Translations under genes and position numbers: made by a program
Part shown: in pieces, positions 38,814 through 48,623 of the stretch
How the letters are laid out: each line of letters opens with the position of its first letter
Numbering within the stretch: the first letter of the stretch is position 1
NCBI RefSeq assembly: GCF_027214025.1
Contig: NZ_JAPWHB010000001.1
Span: 682,001 to 746,000, forward strand
Reading direction: 5' to 3'
Origin: Parahoeflea alexandrii
GTDB lineage: Bacteria > Pseudomonadota > Alphaproteobacteria > Rhizobiales > Rhizobiaceae
DNA: 64,000 nt
Notes under the pieces: model-generated
The model's input: only the letters and a program-made list of their open reading frames with translations
Told to the model about the DNA's origin: nothing
The model's database searches: none

Positions 38814-39665
38814 ATGAATTATCGCCACAGCTATCACGCGGGCAATTTCGCCGATGTGCTCAAGCACGCGGTGCTGGCCCAGATCATCACCTATCTCAAG
38901 CGCAAGGACCAGGCGTTCCGCGTCATCGACACCCATGCGGGCATCGGGCTTTACGATCTGTCCTCGGTCGAGGCGCAGAAGACGGGTGAATGGCGTGAGG
39001 GAGTCGGACGGGTGACCGGTGCCGAGCTGTCGCCTGAGCTAAAGGCCTTCCTGGCGCCCTGGCTCGAGGCGGTCGAGGCGCTCAACCCGGAGGGCGGCCT
39101 GCTTCACTATCCCGGATCGCCGAAACTCACCCGGCAGCTCATGCGCAAGCAGGACCGGCTGACGGCGATCGAACTGCACCCCGAAGATGCCGCGCAGCTC
39201 AGACAGGTGTTTGAGGGCGACTACCAGGTGCGGGTCATCGAGCTTGACGGCTGGCTGTCGCTCGGTGCGCATCTGCCGCCCAAGGAGAAGCGCGGAATGG
39301 TGTTGATCGACCCGCCGTTCGAGGAAGCCGGCGAATACGACCGGATGATCGACGGGCTGGCGCGGGCGACCCGGCGGTTTCCCGGCGGCACCTACATGCT
39401 CTGGCACCCGATCAAGGCCGACAGTCCGCTCGGCGCCTTCGACAACAAGCTGATCGCGCTCGGCCGTCCGCGAACGCTGACCGTGCGGATGCTCGCGCGC
39501 GCCAACCAGACCGCGCCGGGGCTCAACGGAACCGGGCTGGTGATCATCAACCCGCCCTACACGCTGGAAGCCGAACTGCGGCAGGTCCTGCCGGAACTCG
39601 CCCGGCTGCTGGCGCAAGGCCCGGGCGCCGGATCGGAAGTGCGGATGCTTGTTGGCGAGAACTGA
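38814..39665 (+). CDS. rlmJ: 23S rRNA (adenine-2030-N6)-methyltransferase
   Basis: A 283-residue SAM-dependent methyltransferase that modifies A2030 of 23S rRNA. The N-terminus MNYRHSYHAGNFADVLKH is diagnostic, with IDTHAGIGLYDL as the SAM motif and the catalytic DPPF within MVLIDPPFEEAGEYDRM. Divergent from the molybdopterin oxidoreductase gene with an 85-base gap. The following exported-protein gene starts 72 bases downstream. Confidence 0.95.
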   Translation: MNYRHSYHAGNFADVLKHAVLAQIITYLKRKDQAFRVIDTHAGIGLYDLSSVEAQKTGEWREGVGRVTGAELSPELKAFLAPWLEAVEALNPEGGLLHYPGSPKLTRQLMRKQDRLTAIELHPEDAAQLRQVFEGDYQVRVIELDGWLSLGAHLPPKEKRGMVLIDPPFEEAGEYDRMIDGLARATRRFPGGTYMLWHPIKADSPLGAFDNKLIALGRPRTLTVRMLARANQTAPGLNGTGLVIINPPYTLEAELRQVLPELARLLAQGPGAGSEVRMLVGEN

Positions 39666-39737
39666 CGCCCTTCCGGCTTGCCCAAGACCAGTGGCACGCC
39701 TTATACCGTGACTCGCATCCTGTTTGGAGGACCGGTC

Positions 39738-40160
39738 ATGACCATGAAAAGCCTGATTATCGCAATCGCTGCAACGCTTGGTGTCTCGCTTTCAAGTTTT
39801 GCAAGCCCTGCCCTGGCCTTCAGTGGCGGGAACTTCCCGGCCTGCGATGCGCCGCAGGTGCTCAGCTACATCCAGAACCGGTTCGTCTGGACCGATCGCC
39901 ACGTGCTCAAGCGGGGGCTGGCGATCGACCACATCGAGCGCGTGCACACCAACCATAGCCGCGCCGGGCACCAGTACTGGTCGATTCCCCGGCTTTACTG
40001 TCACGGCACCGCGCGGATGAATGACGGTCACAAACGCCAGATCTGGTGGCTGATCGAAGGCGGCATGGGCTTTGCCGGGCTCGGCGACAATCTCGAGTTC
40101 TGCATTTCCGGGCTCGATCCGCTCAAGGTTCACGGCGCCTGGTGCAGGTCGGTTCGCTGA
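39738..40160 (+). CDS. Small exported protein of unknown function
   Basis: A 140-residue protein with a signal peptide ending SPALA (MTMKSLIIAIAATLGVSLSS start). The mature part of about 113 residues has four cysteines (FPACDAP, RLYCHGT, EFCISGL, GAWCRS), so two disulfides are possible. A conserved-looking WSIPRLYCHGTARMNDG and IWWLIEGGMGFAGLGDN form the core. GGAGGACC precedes the ATG. It is 7 bases from the RNase T2 gene. I recall similar short proteins in rhizobia but know no function. Confidence 0.75.
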   Translation: MTMKSLIIAIAATLGVSLSSFASPALAFSGGNFPACDAPQVLSYIQNRFVWTDRHVLKRGLAIDHIERVHTNHSRAGHQYWSIPRLYCHGTARMNDGHKRQIWWLIEGGMGFAGLGDNLEFCISGLDPLKVHGAWCRSVR

Positions 40161-40167
40161 CCGCGTC

Positions 40168-40878
40168 ATGACGACCGGCCATCGGCTCAGGATCCTGCTG
40201 GCCCTGCCGGTGCTGGCGCTTGCCGCCGCGTGCTCAGATCAGGGCGCGCCGCCGGCTCAGGCAGGAACAGGCACGGCCGCGTCCGGCATGACCGGCGTGC
40301 CGCTCGGATCCGGGTTCGATTTCTATGTGCTGGCCCTGTCCTGGTCTCCCGCCTATTGCCTCATCGAAGGCGACCGCGCCAACAGGCAGCAATGCGACGA
40401 GGACCGGGACCTGGGCTTCGTCGTGCACGGTCTGTGGCCACAATTTGAAACCGGCTATCCTGAATTCTGCCCCTCCCGCGAGCCCGACCGCGTGCCTGCA
40501 AGCTTGGGCCGCGCCTATCTCGACATCGTACCAACGATGGGGCTGATCGGGCATCAGTGGCGCAAGCACGGATCTTGCTCGGGACTTTCGCAAGCCGACT
40601 ACCTGAAAGCGTTGAGGGCGGCGCGGGCGCGGGTGACCATACCGGCGGCGTTTGCGCCCGAGAAGCTTCCGGCCGAGATCGACGCGCTTGAGGCAGAGGA
40701 CGCCTTCATCGCAGCCAATCCCGGCATGAAGCGCGACACGATCGCTGTCAGTTGCGAGCGCGGCTACCTGCGCGAAATCCGCATCTGCATGACCCCGTCG
40801 CTCGACTACCGCGCCTGCGGCGAGGTTGACCGCGCCGGCTGCAAGATCGACAACCTCACTGTTCCCGAGCCGGGCTGA
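40168..40878 (+). CDS. Ribonuclease T2 family lipoprotein
   Basis: A 236-residue RNase T2. The two catalytic motifs are intact: VVHGLWPQ (CAS1) and HQWRKHGSC (CAS2), each with its histidine. A signal with a lipobox (ALAAAC at about 18-23) suggests anchoring as a lipoprotein in the cell envelope. Eight further cysteines fit the usual disulfides. T2 enzymes cut single-stranded RNA, and a nutrient role in the envelope is likely. Its start lies 7 bases after the upstream exported-protein stop, so the two are cotranscribed. Confidence 0.9.
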   Translation: MTTGHRLRILLALPVLALAAACSDQGAPPAQAGTGTAASGMTGVPLGSGFDFYVLALSWSPAYCLIEGDRANRQQCDEDRDLGFVVHGLWPQFETGYPEFCPSREPDRVPASLGRAYLDIVPTMGLIGHQWRKHGSCSGLSQADYLKALRAARARVTIPAAFAPEKLPAEIDALEAEDAFIAANPGMKRDTIAVSCERGYLREIRICMTPSLDYRACGEVDRAGCKIDNLTVPEPG

Positions 40879-40918
40879 GCGCAGCAGGCCAACTCACGAG
40901 AAAAAGAGAAAGAACACC

Positions 40919-41515
40919 ATGAAAATCCTCTATTCGCCTGCCTCTCCCTATTCGGCCAAGGTCCGCATGGCGGCAAAGTTCGCCGGTCTCGACGCGCAAG
41001 CGGTGCTGACCGACACCAACGCGGCACCGGCCGAACTGGTCGACAACAATCCGCTCGGCAAGATCCCCACCCTGATCACCGACGAGGGACAGGCGATCTA
41101 CGACAGCCGCGCCATCATGCAGTTCATCGACCGGGCCGGCGGCAAGCGGATCTTTCCGCGCAACGCCGCCAAGCGGACTGAAGCCGAGGTGATGGAAGCC
41201 CTGTGCGACGGAATCTGTGACTGCCTGCTTGCCGTCATCTATGAGCGGCGCTTCCGGCCGGAGGAAATGGTGTATCAGGGATGGATCGACAAGCAGTGGA
41301 CCAAGGCGACCCGGGGGCTCGATCACCTCGAGGCAAACCTGCCGCGGATTACCAAGGCGCCGAACGGCGGGCACTTCGCCGCTGCCGCGATGATCGGCTA
41401 TCTGACGCTGCGGTTTCCCGGGCAATGGGAGCGCGGCCGGCCGAAGCTCAAGCGCTGGTATGCCAAGTTCGGTGCGAGCTTTCCCGAACTCGCGGACATG
41501 CTGCCGAAAGCGTGA
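40919..41515 (+). CDS. Glutathione S-transferase family protein
   Basis: A 198-residue GST. The thioredoxin-like half (MKILYSPASPYSAKVRMAAK, then NPLGKIPTLI with its cis-proline, and YDSRAIMQFI) is followed by a helical half. The serine in SPASPYS is the probable glutathione-activating residue. AAAGAGAAAG lies upstream of the ATG at 40919; the longer frame overlaps the RNase T2 gene. The stop overlaps the start of dgkA by 4 bases. Confidence 0.9.
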   Translation: MKILYSPASPYSAKVRMAAKFAGLDAQAVLTDTNAAPAELVDNNPLGKIPTLITDEGQAIYDSRAIMQFIDRAGGKRIFPRNAAKRTEAEVMEALCDGICDCLLAVIYERRFRPEEMVYQGWIDKQWTKATRGLDHLEANLPRITKAPNGGHFAAAAMIGYLTLRFPGQWERGRPKLKRWYAKFGASFPELADMLPKA

Positions 41516-41898
41516 CCGAGCGACCGGACAAGGAGGTCGGGATTGCCCACATGTTTGCCGCCGCCCGCTATTCGCTGGGCGGCGTCAGGCGGCTGTGGGG
41601 CGAGACCGCCTTCCGGCATGAGGTCCTGGCCTTCGTGCTGATCTCGGTCGTGTTCCTGCTCTCCGGCGCACCGCTGTGGGCCTATATCGGATCCACCCTG
41701 CTCTTCCTGCTCACGGTCTCGATCGAAGCCTTGAACACGGCGGTGGAGGAAATCACCGATCACGCCTCTCCGAACTATTCCGAAATGGCCAAACACGCCA
41801 AGGATCTGGGCTCGTTTGCGGTGTTCTGCCTGCTTCTGGCCAACGGCATATGGGCGGCATATGTTCTGGCAACGCTCTGGCTGCCATTCATCGCCTGA
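41512..41898 (+). CDS. dgkA: Diacylglycerol kinase
   Basis: A 128-residue integral membrane kinase with three membrane spans that recycles diacylglycerol to phosphatidate. The signature FLLTVSIEALNTAVEEITDH is present, followed by EMAKHAKDLGSFAVF. I chose the GTG at 41512, which overlaps the GST stop (GTGA), because rhizobial homologues carry about 13 residues before the IAHMFAAARYS-type start; the ATG at 41551 has a strong AAGGAGG but 13 bases away. Confidence 0.9.
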   Translation: MTERPDKEVGIAHMFAAARYSLGGVRRLWGETAFRHEVLAFVLISVVFLLSGAPLWAYIGSTLLFLLTVSIEALNTAVEEITDHASPNYSEMAKHAKDLGSFAVFCLLLANGIWAAYVLATLWLPFIA

Positions 41899-42037
41899 GC
41901 GCGCCGATCGTGCGCAGGCATGAAATCCTGACCGTTGCCGGCCGGCTGAAATACTCGCCGCGGATGCTGGCAATTTCCGATCCACGCATTACCTGAGACC
42001 GAACCCACCGATCAAACCCTGGAAAACTGGACCTGTC

Positions 42038-42694
42038 ATGACGGATCAAACCCAACCGCTGCGGATCGATTTCATTTCGGACGTCGTTTGCCCGTGGTGC
42101 GTCGTCGGCTACCGGCAACTCGAGCAGGCTCTCAAGAGCACGGCCACCGACTACGAGATCCACTGGCATCCGTTCGAACTCAATCCGGACATGCCGGCGG
42201 AAGGGCAGAACCTGCGCGAACACCTTGCAGAGAAGTACGGAGCCACTCCAGAACAATCGCAGGAAAACCGCGCCCGGCTGACCGATCTCGGCGCCACCCT
42301 CGGCTTCAAGTTCGCCTTTACTGACGACATGCGCATGGTTAACACCTTCGATGCGCACCGGCTGATCCACTGGGCGGAAACCCAGGGCCTGGGCCACACT
42401 CTCAAGCAGGGGCTTTTTGCGGCCTATTTCAGCGAGCAGCGGGATGTGTCCGACGCCGCGGTTCTCATCGACGTGGCCGAGAATGCAGGGCTCGACGCCA
42501 CCGAGGCCAAGGCCGTGCTCGACGGGCAGCGCTATGCGGCGGAGGTGCGCCAGCAGGAAAACGTCTGGATCCAGAACAACATCCGCGGCGTGCCGGCGAT
42601 CATTTTCGACAACAAGCACCTGGTCACCGGGGCGCAAGGCGTCGAGAACTACACGCGCATTCTCACCCAGCTTGCACAGATGCGCGCCGCCTGA
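42038..42694 (+). CDS. DsbA family oxidoreductase (FrnE-like)
   Basis: A 218-residue thioredoxin-fold protein of the cytosolic DsbA/FrnE group. The active site is CPWC in VVCPWCVVG near residue 17, and the cis-proline region reads GVPAIIFDN. No signal peptide is present, so it acts in the cytoplasm, probably as a disulfide isomerase or redox factor. It is followed by a bidirectional terminator. Confidence 0.92.
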   Translation: MTDQTQPLRIDFISDVVCPWCVVGYRQLEQALKSTATDYEIHWHPFELNPDMPAEGQNLREHLAEKYGATPEQSQENRARLTDLGATLGFKFAFTDDMRMVNTFDAHRLIHWAETQGLGHTLKQGLFAAYFSEQRDVSDAAVLIDVAENAGLDATEAKAVLDGQRYAAEVRQQENVWIQNNIRGVPAIIFDNKHLVTGAQGVENYTRILTQLAQMRAA

Positions 42695-42752
42695 AGCTGG
42701 ACGCCCGAAGCAAAGCCGCGCACTGTGATGTGACGGCGGTTCGAAAGCCATG

Positions 42753-42792
42753 AAAAAAGCCCGGACGGTTTGCCGTCCGGGCTTCTTTTTTC
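42753..42792. terminator. Bidirectional intrinsic terminator
   Basis: AAGCCCGGACGG and CCGTCCGGGCTT form a perfect 12-bp stem with a TTTG loop, flanked by an A-run before and TCTTTTTT after it. It serves both the frnE-like gene on the plus strand and the porin gene on the minus strand. Confidence 0.92.
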
Positions 42793-42807
42793 CTTGGTTC
42801 CGACTGA

Positions 42808-43446
42808 TCAGAACTTCATGCCGATACCGACACGGACCGAATGATCGTCGAAGCCGGACGACACGTTGGTGCCGCCAAGATTGTAGTTCTTCGACTGATA
42901 ATCGGTGTAGCGGTACTCGATGCGGGTGGTGATGTTTTCGGTCAGGAACGCTTCCGCGCCCGTGCCGACGGTCCAGCCGACATGGGTGTTGCTGTCGGAA
43001 CCGGCCGCATTGCTGAGCTTGGCCCTAGTGGCCGCGACACCGCCGGTGGCGTAGATCAGGAACGGATTGATATCCACACCCATACGCGCGCGCAGCGAGC
43101 CGTTGAAGCCCTGCTTGCCGGTCAGGGCGCCGGCTGAGAAGTCTGCGCCCGAATAGCCGAGGTCAGCTTCCGCACCATAGACAATGTTGTCGGACTGCCA
43201 ATTGTAGCCGCCATAGACGCCACCGCCGAAGCCATTGGCGTTCGCAGCCGGAGCAGCGCTGAACTCGCCCCATTTGTACTCGCCGTAACCACCGAGGTAA
43301 CCGCCGGACCACAGATAGGCCTGTGGAGCAACCTCCGCCACCGGCGGCTGAGGTGCCTGCTCGACGATAGCGTCCGCGGCCAGCACGGGGCCGGCGAGCG
43401 GCACGGAAAGGGCTGCGGCCAGCAGTGCCAGTTTACGAATACGCAT
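42808..43446 (-). CDS. Outer membrane beta-barrel protein (RopB/Omp25-like)
   Basis: A 212-residue outer-membrane protein. A signal peptide (about 1-24, ending VLAAD) is followed by alternating aromatic beta-strands such as GGYLGGYGEYKWGEF and GGGVYGGYNW. The C-terminus ends HSVRVGIGMKF, with the terminal Phe needed for barrel assembly. AAGGAGA lies before the ATG at 43446; the longer frame to 43626 is rejected. Omp25/RopB proteins are abundant surface proteins in Rhizobiales. Confidence 0.9.
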   Translation of the reverse strand: MRIRKLALLAAALSVPLAGPVLAADAIVEQAPQPPVAEVAPQAYLWSGGYLGGYGEYKWGEFSAAPAANANGFGGGVYGGYNWQSDNIVYGAEADLGYSGADFSAGALTGKQGFNGSLRARMGVDINPFLIYATGGVAATRAKLSNAAGSDSNTHVGWTVGTGAEAFLTENITTRIEYRYTDYQSKNYNLGGTNVSSGFDDHSVRVGIGMKF

Positions 43447-43723
43447 GTCATTCTCCTTGTTTTTTCCGGCCCGACACGAAACAGCGGGCCTTGAGTACCG
43501 GCGGCACTGGGATGCATGCCTCCGACGAGATGCAAGATGGCGATCGAATGCGGCGGACAAGAAGCAGGAATGTGGAAACACAGCGGCCAAAAAAGGGCAC
43601 AAGGAAGTGTTGTTTTCAGGCAACATTTTTGTCCCTGCCCGTCCCCCGCCTCCATTGCGGATTTGAGCTTACCGCCTATATGGGCAGTGGGCCCACACAA
43701 ACCGCGAGCGTTGATTCCATAGC

Positions 43724-44662
43724 ATGTTGAGCATTCTGATCCTGATCGCGGGACTGGTCGTCCTTGTCTTTGCCGGTGACTACCTGGTTCGTGGCGCCGT
43801 CGGCCTGGCAGAGAAGCTCTCGATCGATCCCCTCATCATCGGACTGACAATTGTGGCGTTCGGCACCTCGGCGCCGGAACTGTTCGTCTCGCTGCAGGCC
43901 GCCTTTGATGGAGTGGCCGGCATCGCCATTGGCAATGTGGTGGGATCCAACATTGCCAACGTGCTTCTGGTGCTGGGCGCTCCGGCCCTGCTGATGACCA
44001 TCAACTGCCGCGAAAACGGATTGGCCACTTCACTCGCGGTCATGGTCGGCATGTCGGTTGTTCTGATGGTGATGATGTGGTTCGGGCCGTTGAGCCGGAT
44101 CGACGGCGCTATCCTGCTCGCGCTGATCGCCGCCTATCTTGGCTGGCAGATCAGGGCGGCAAAGCATTGCGGATCGGTCAGCGTCCCCGATTATCATGAT
44201 GAAGTGGCCGACCTGCCGCAGGAAACCTGGAAGACCACGCTGTTCATCATCGGCGGCCTGATCGGGCTTCCGATCGGCGCGTGGCTGACGGTGCACGGCG
44301 CCTCCGACATCGCCCGCATGTTCGGCGCGTCGGAAACCGCCATCGGGCTGACCGTCGTCGCCATCGGCACATCACTGCCCGAACTCGTGACATCGATGAT
44401 GGCCGCATGGCGCAAATCCGGCGCGGTTGCGATCGGCAACGTGGTCGGCTCCAACATCTTCAATATCGGACTCATTCTCGGCGGCACCGCGGTCATCCTG
44501 CCGCTCGATGTCGATCCGCGCATCGTCTCGATCGACATGTGGGTGATGCTGGCGGTCAGTCTTCTGGTAGTGGGGCTGGCGCACTGGAACGTGCCGATCA
44601 AAAAGCTCGGCGGCACAGCTATGCTTCTGGTTTTCGCGATCTATATCATCTCGGTATTCTGA
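43724..44662 (+). CDS. Calcium/sodium antiporter (CaCA family, YrbG-like)
   Basis: A 312-residue inner-membrane cation antiporter with the two inverted alpha-repeats of the family, GTSAPELFVSL near residue 47 and GTSLPELVTSM near 217, each with the ion-binding glutamate and asparagine-rich partner helices (GNVVGSNIANV and GNVVGSNIFNI). Ten membrane spans are expected. It most likely exchanges Ca2+ for Na+ or H+. Confidence 0.93.
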   Translation: MLSILILIAGLVVLVFAGDYLVRGAVGLAEKLSIDPLIIGLTIVAFGTSAPELFVSLQAAFDGVAGIAIGNVVGSNIANVLLVLGAPALLMTINCRENGLATSLAVMVGMSVVLMVMMWFGPLSRIDGAILLALIAAYLGWQIRAAKHCGSVSVPDYHDEVADLPQETWKTTLFIIGGLIGLPIGAWLTVHGASDIARMFGASETAIGLTVVAIGTSLPELVTSMMAAWRKSGAVAIGNVVGSNIFNIGLILGGTAVILPLDVDPRIVSIDMWVMLAVSLLVVGLAHWNVPIKKLGGTAMLLVFAIYIISVF

Positions 44663-44710
44663 AACTGAAAGCATGGCTTGCAGCCCTGCCAGCATGAACC
44701 GGGACACAGC

Positions 44711-45475
44711 ATGACACATTCCATGGGCACAGTTCTGGTAACCGGCGCCGCGCGCCGCATCGGCAAGGCGATCGCGGTGGACCTTGCAGCTCACGGCTAT
44801 CATGTCGCCGTCCATGCCAACCGCAGCGGCGCGGAGGCCGAGGCGGTGGCCGGCGCGATCCGCGACGCGGGCGGCGTGGCGGAGGTGTTTCTGGCGGATC
44901 TCAGCGATATGAAGGCGGTGAGCGACCTGCATGCGCAGGTGGCCGACCGCATGAACGTACCGGAGATCATCGTCAACAATGCATCGATGTTTCAGGATGA
45001 CGACGTCCGCGACTTCGATGAAGAGCTGTTCGACCGGCATTTCGCCATACACGTCAAAGCACCGGCGGTGCTTGCGGAAGCGATGGCCGCGGCGTTGCCC
45101 GAAGGCGGCGAAGGCCTGATCGTCAACATCATCGACCAACGGGTCTGGAAGCTGACGCCGCGGTTCTTTTCCTACACACTGTCAAAGGCGGCGCTCTGGA
45201 CGGCAACTCAGACCATGGCGCGGGCTCTGGCGCCGCGCATACGGGTCAATGCCATCGGCCCCGGCCCGACGCTCGCCAATGAACGCCAGAAGGCCGAGGA
45301 TTTTGCCCGTCAGGCGGCAGCCGTGCCGCTCGGACACGGGCCTGAGCTTGCCGAATTCGGCGCCACCATCTGCTATCTGCACGGGGCCCGCTCGGTCACC
45401 GGCCAGATGATCGCGCTTGACGGCGGCCAGCATCTCGCCTGGGAAACGCCGGATGTGACCGGCGTGGGGGAATAG
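44711..45475 (+). CDS. FolM-like short-chain dehydrogenase
   Basis: A 254-residue SDR of the pteridine reductase/FolM type. It has TGAARRIGKA rather than the classical TGxxxGxG, NNASMF in place of NNAG, and YTLSKAAL as the catalytic Tyr/Lys motif. FolM reduces dihydromonapterin or dihydrofolate; the rhizobial protein may do likewise. It lies directly upstream of uvrC, as it does in related genomes. The ATG at 44711 is preferred over 44678. Confidence 0.85.
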   Translation: MTHSMGTVLVTGAARRIGKAIAVDLAAHGYHVAVHANRSGAEAEAVAGAIRDAGGVAEVFLADLSDMKAVSDLHAQVADRMNVPEIIVNNASMFQDDDVRDFDEELFDRHFAIHVKAPAVLAEAMAAALPEGGEGLIVNIIDQRVWKLTPRFFSYTLSKAALWTATQTMARALAPRIRVNAIGPGPTLANERQKAEDFARQAAAVPLGHGPELAEFGATICYLHGARSVTGQMIALDGGQHLAWETPDVTGVGE

Positions 45476-45576
45476 GCTCTCCGCGCTTGATAAACCGCGC
45501 TGCTGACGCCAGATGTCATGATCTCAAGAAAACACTCTCTTGCCCCTTCGGGGCTCGAAGTTGATAAGATCGCCCG

Positions 45577-47664
45577 ATGACTCGCACGCCAAATCCGACC
45601 AACGCAAAATCCACCAAGACCGCGGCGCCAGCCGATGGCGGCGTGATCTATGAGGAAACCGATGCGGACGAGGACGAGCAGGATGCGACCGATGCTCCCC
45701 TGCCCGCCGATGTCGCCTCCGTCGCCGGCATCGAATGGAACGAAAGTCCCGGCGTCACGCCCGGCCTGAAGGGCGCAGAAGTCATCCAGGCCTTCGTCAG
45801 GCACCTGCCCAACCAGCCCGGTGTCTACCGGATGATGAACGAGTCCGGCGACGTCCTTTATGTCGGCAAGGCGCGCAGCCTGAAGAAGCGGGTGACGAAC
45901 TACGCGCAAGGGCGCGGCCATTCCAACCGCATCACCCGGATGATCGCGCAGACGACGAACATGGAGTTCGTCACCACGCGCACCGAAACCGAGGCGCTGC
46001 TGCTCGAGGCCAACCTGATCAAGCGGCTGAAGCCGCGCTTCAACGTGCTGATGCGCGACGACAAGTCGTTTCCCTACATCCTGATCACCGGCGATCACGA
46101 GGCGCCGGCGATCTTCAAGCACCGCGGCGCGCGGTCCCGGAAAGGCTCCTATTTCGGTCCCTTCGCCTCGGCCGGCGCGGTCGGACGGACGATCAATGCG
46201 CTGCAGCGGGCGTTCCTGCTCAGAACCTGCACCGACAGCGTCTACGACAGCCGCACCCGGCCCTGCCTGCTCTACCAGATCAAGCGCTGCTCCGGCCCCT
46301 GCACCGGCGAGATCGACGCCGAGGGCTATGGCCGGCTGGTGGACGAAGCCAAGGATTTTCTCTCCGGCCGCAGCCAGGTGGTGAAAGCGCAGCTGGCCAC
46401 GGCGATGCAGTCGGCGTCCGAAGATCTCGATTTCGAACGGGCGGCGGTCTACCGCGACCGTCTGTCGGCGCTCAGCCACGTGCAGAGCCATCAGGGCATC
46501 AATCCGCAGACCGTCGAGGAAGCCGATGTGTTTGCCATCCACCACGATGCCGGCATGGCCTGCATCCAGGTGTTCTTCTTCCGCACCGGGCAGAACTGGG
46601 GCAACCGCGCCTATTTTCCCAAGGCCGATCCGTCGCTGGCGCCGGGCGAGATCCTCGGCGCCTTCATCGGCCAGTTCTACGACGACAAGCCGACGCCTCG
46701 GATGATCCTGGTCTCCGACGATTTCGAGGACCGGACGCTACTTGAGGAAGCATTGAGCGTGCGGATGGAGCGCAAGACCGCGATCAGCGTGCCGCAGCGC
46801 GGCGAAAAACGCGAACTGGTCGAGCAGGTGCTCAACAACGCGCGCGAGGCGCATGGCCGCAACCTGGCCGAAACGGCGTCACAGGCACGGCTGCTGCAGG
46901 GGCTTGCCGAGACCTTCAACCTGCCGCATCCGCCACGCCGCATCGAGGTTTACGACAACTCCCACATCATGGGCACCAATGCCGTGGGCGGGATGATCGT
47001 GGCCGGGCCGGAAGGGTTCGTCAAAAACCAGTACCGGAAGTTCAACATCAAATCGACCGACATTACCCCCGGCGACGATTTCGGCATGATGCGCGAGGTG
47101 ATGCAGCGCCGGTTCTCGCGGCTGCTCAAGGAGCATGGCGATACGGGTCCGACCCTGCCCGACAATGCCGACGATCCGGATTCAGCGAGCCCGTCCGGCA
47201 TGCCGGCCTGGCCGGACCTGGTGCTGATCGATGGCGGCAAGGGCCAGATGAGCGCGGTGCGGACCATCCTCGAGGAGCTCGGCATCGCCGACAAGATCAA
47301 AGCCATCGGCGTCGCCAAGGGCATGGACCGGGAAGCCGGGCGCGAACGGTTCTTCGTCGAAGGCAAGCCGGACTTCACGCTGCCGCCACGCGATCCGGTG
47401 CTCTATTTTATCCAGCGGCTGCGCGACGAGGCGCACCGGTTCGCAATCGGCAGCCACCGGGCCCGGCGCAAGAAGGAAATGGTGACCAATCCGCTCGACG
47501 AGATCGCCGGGATCGGGCCGACTCGCAAGCGGGCGCTGCTGCACCATTTCGGCACCGCCAAGGCCGTCTCGCGCGCCGGAATCGACGACCTGGTCGCAGT
47601 CGAGGGGATCTCCCGCACGGTCGCCGAACTGGTTTACAATCATTTCCATGAGGAAAACCGCTGA
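45577..47664 (+). CDS. uvrC: Excinuclease ABC subunit C
   Basis: A 695-residue nuclease that cuts both sides of a bulky lesion with UvrAB. The GIY-YIG domain follows an extended acidic N-terminus of about 70 residues ([20 protein letters not shown]). The cysteine-containing loop ([13 protein letters not shown]) and the UvrB-interacting UVR domain lie in the middle. The RNase H-like domain ([17 protein letters not shown] and [11 protein letters not shown]) and the C-terminal helix-hairpin-helix ([14 protein letters not shown]) complete it. Confidence 0.96.
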   Translation: MTRTPNPTNAKSTKTAAPADGGVIYEETDADEDEQDATDAPLPADVASVAGIEWNESPGVTPGLKGAEVIQAFVRHLPNQPGVYRMMNESGDVLYVGKARSLKKRVTNYAQGRGHSNRITRMIAQTTNMEFVTTRTETEALLLEANLIKRLKPRFNVLMRDDKSFPYILITGDHEAPAIFKHRGARSRKGSYFGPFASAGAVGRTINALQRAFLLRTCTDSVYDSRTRPCLLYQIKRCSGPCTGEIDAEGYGRLVDEAKDFLSGRSQVVKAQLATAMQSASEDLDFERAAVYRDRLSALSHVQSHQGINPQTVEEADVFAIHHDAGMACIQVFFFRTGQNWGNRAYFPKADPSLAPGEILGAFIGQFYDDKPTPRMILVSDDFEDRTLLEEALSVRMERKTAISVPQRGEKRELVEQVLNNAREAHGRNLAETASQARLLQGLAETFNLPHPPRRIEVYDNSHIMGTNAVGGMIVAGPEGFVKNQYRKFNIKSTDITPGDDFGMMREVMQRRFSRLLKEHGDTGPTLPDNADDPDSASPSGMPAWPDLVLIDGGKGQMSAVRTILEELGIADKIKAIGVAKGMDREAGRERFFVEGKPDFTLPPRDPVLYFIQRLRDEAHRFAIGSHRARRKKEMVTNPLDEIAGIGPTRKRALLHHFGTAKAVSRAGIDDLVAVEGISRTVAELVYNHFHEENR

Positions 47665-47783
47665 AAGGCGCCTGCCGCGGCGTCTATCTGCCGCATTCTG
47701 GCGTAATGTTGTGCTGCGGCGGTTGACCTTTGAGCTTGCCAGCGCGCATCTTGCGCAAAATCCGGATACCGACGGGGTGCTCC

Positions 47784-48368
47784 ATGGCGTCACGCGCGCT
47801 TAACATACCGAATATGCTGACCTATGGGCGGATTCTCGCTGTCCCGCTGATCGTGCTGTGCTTTTTCATCGAGGGCCGGCTGCACGGGTCCGACTTCGCC
47901 CGCTGGAGCGCGCTGGCGATCTTCACCATCGCCTCGATCACCGACTTTTTCGACGGTTACCTCGCCCGGATCTGGGACCAGACCTCGAACATCGGCCGCA
48001 TGCTCGATCCGATCGCCGACAAGCTGCTGGTCTCCGCGATCCTCTTGCTGGTCGCCGCCGACGGCACCATCGCCGGCTGGTCGATCTGGGCGGCGATCAT
48101 CATCCTGTGCCGCGAGATCCTGGTTTCGGGCCTGCGCGAATACCTGGCCGCGCTGAAAGTCTCGGTGCCGGTCACCTGGATCGCCAAATGGAAGACAACC
48201 CTGCAGATGGTGGCGCTGGGGTTCCTGCTTGCCGGACCGGCGGGCGACAAGGTGCTGCCCTACACCACCGAGATCGGCATCGTGCTGCTGTGGATTGCGG
48301 CGATTATCACGATTTACACCGGCTACGACTATTTCCGCGCCGGGCTGAGACATGTGGTGGACGAATGA
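47784..48368 (+). CDS. pgsA: CDP-diacylglycerol--glycerol-3-phosphate 3-phosphatidyltransferase
   Basis: A 194-residue inner-membrane enzyme making phosphatidylglycerophosphate, the first step to phosphatidylglycerol. The family motif D-G-x2-A-R-x8-G-x3-D-x3-D is intact: DFFDGYLARIW then GRMLDPIADKL. The start NIPNMLTYGRIL is typical. The ATG at 47784 is preferred over the longer frame from 47730. Its stop overlaps the moaD start by 4 bases (ATGA). Confidence 0.94.
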   Translation: MASRALNIPNMLTYGRILAVPLIVLCFFIEGRLHGSDFARWSALAIFTIASITDFFDGYLARIWDQTSNIGRMLDPIADKLLVSAILLLVAADGTIAGWSIWAAIIILCREILVSGLREYLAALKVSVPVTWIAKWKTTLQMVALGFLLAGPAGDKVLPYTTEIGIVLLWIAAIITIYTGYDYFRAGLRHVVDE

Positions 48369-48622
48369 GAGTACGGATCGTCTATTTCGCCTGGGTGCGC
48401 GAGCGCATCGGCAAGGGATCGGAAGAGATCGAGCTTCCGGCGGACGTCAAGACCGTGGGCGACCTGATCGCGCATCTGGCGACGCTGGGCGAGGAGTATG
48501 CCGCGGCATTCGAGGTGCCGCAGGTGATCCGCGCCGCCATCAACGAGGAACATGCCGAGCATGACGAGGCCATCGGCGATGCGAGGGAAATCGCGCTGTT
48601 TCCGCCGATGACCGGGGGCTGA
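48365..48622 (+). CDS. moaD: Molybdopterin synthase sulfur carrier subunit
   Basis: An 85-residue ubiquitin-fold protein that carries sulfur as a thiocarboxylate on its C-terminal Gly-Gly (PPMTGG, intact). With MoaE it converts precursor Z to molybdopterin. The start ATG overlaps the pgsA stop, and the gene is separated from moaE by one base, so the three genes are translated together. Confidence 0.95.
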   Translation: MRVRIVYFAWVRERIGKGSEEIELPADVKTVGDLIAHLATLGEEYAAAFEVPQVIRAAINEEHAEHDEAIGDAREIALFPPMTGG

Positions 48623-48623
48623 G

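Noticed and set aside
45542-45554. GCCCC/GGGGC hairpin before uvrC
   Set aside because: Five-bp stem without T-run; probably chance.
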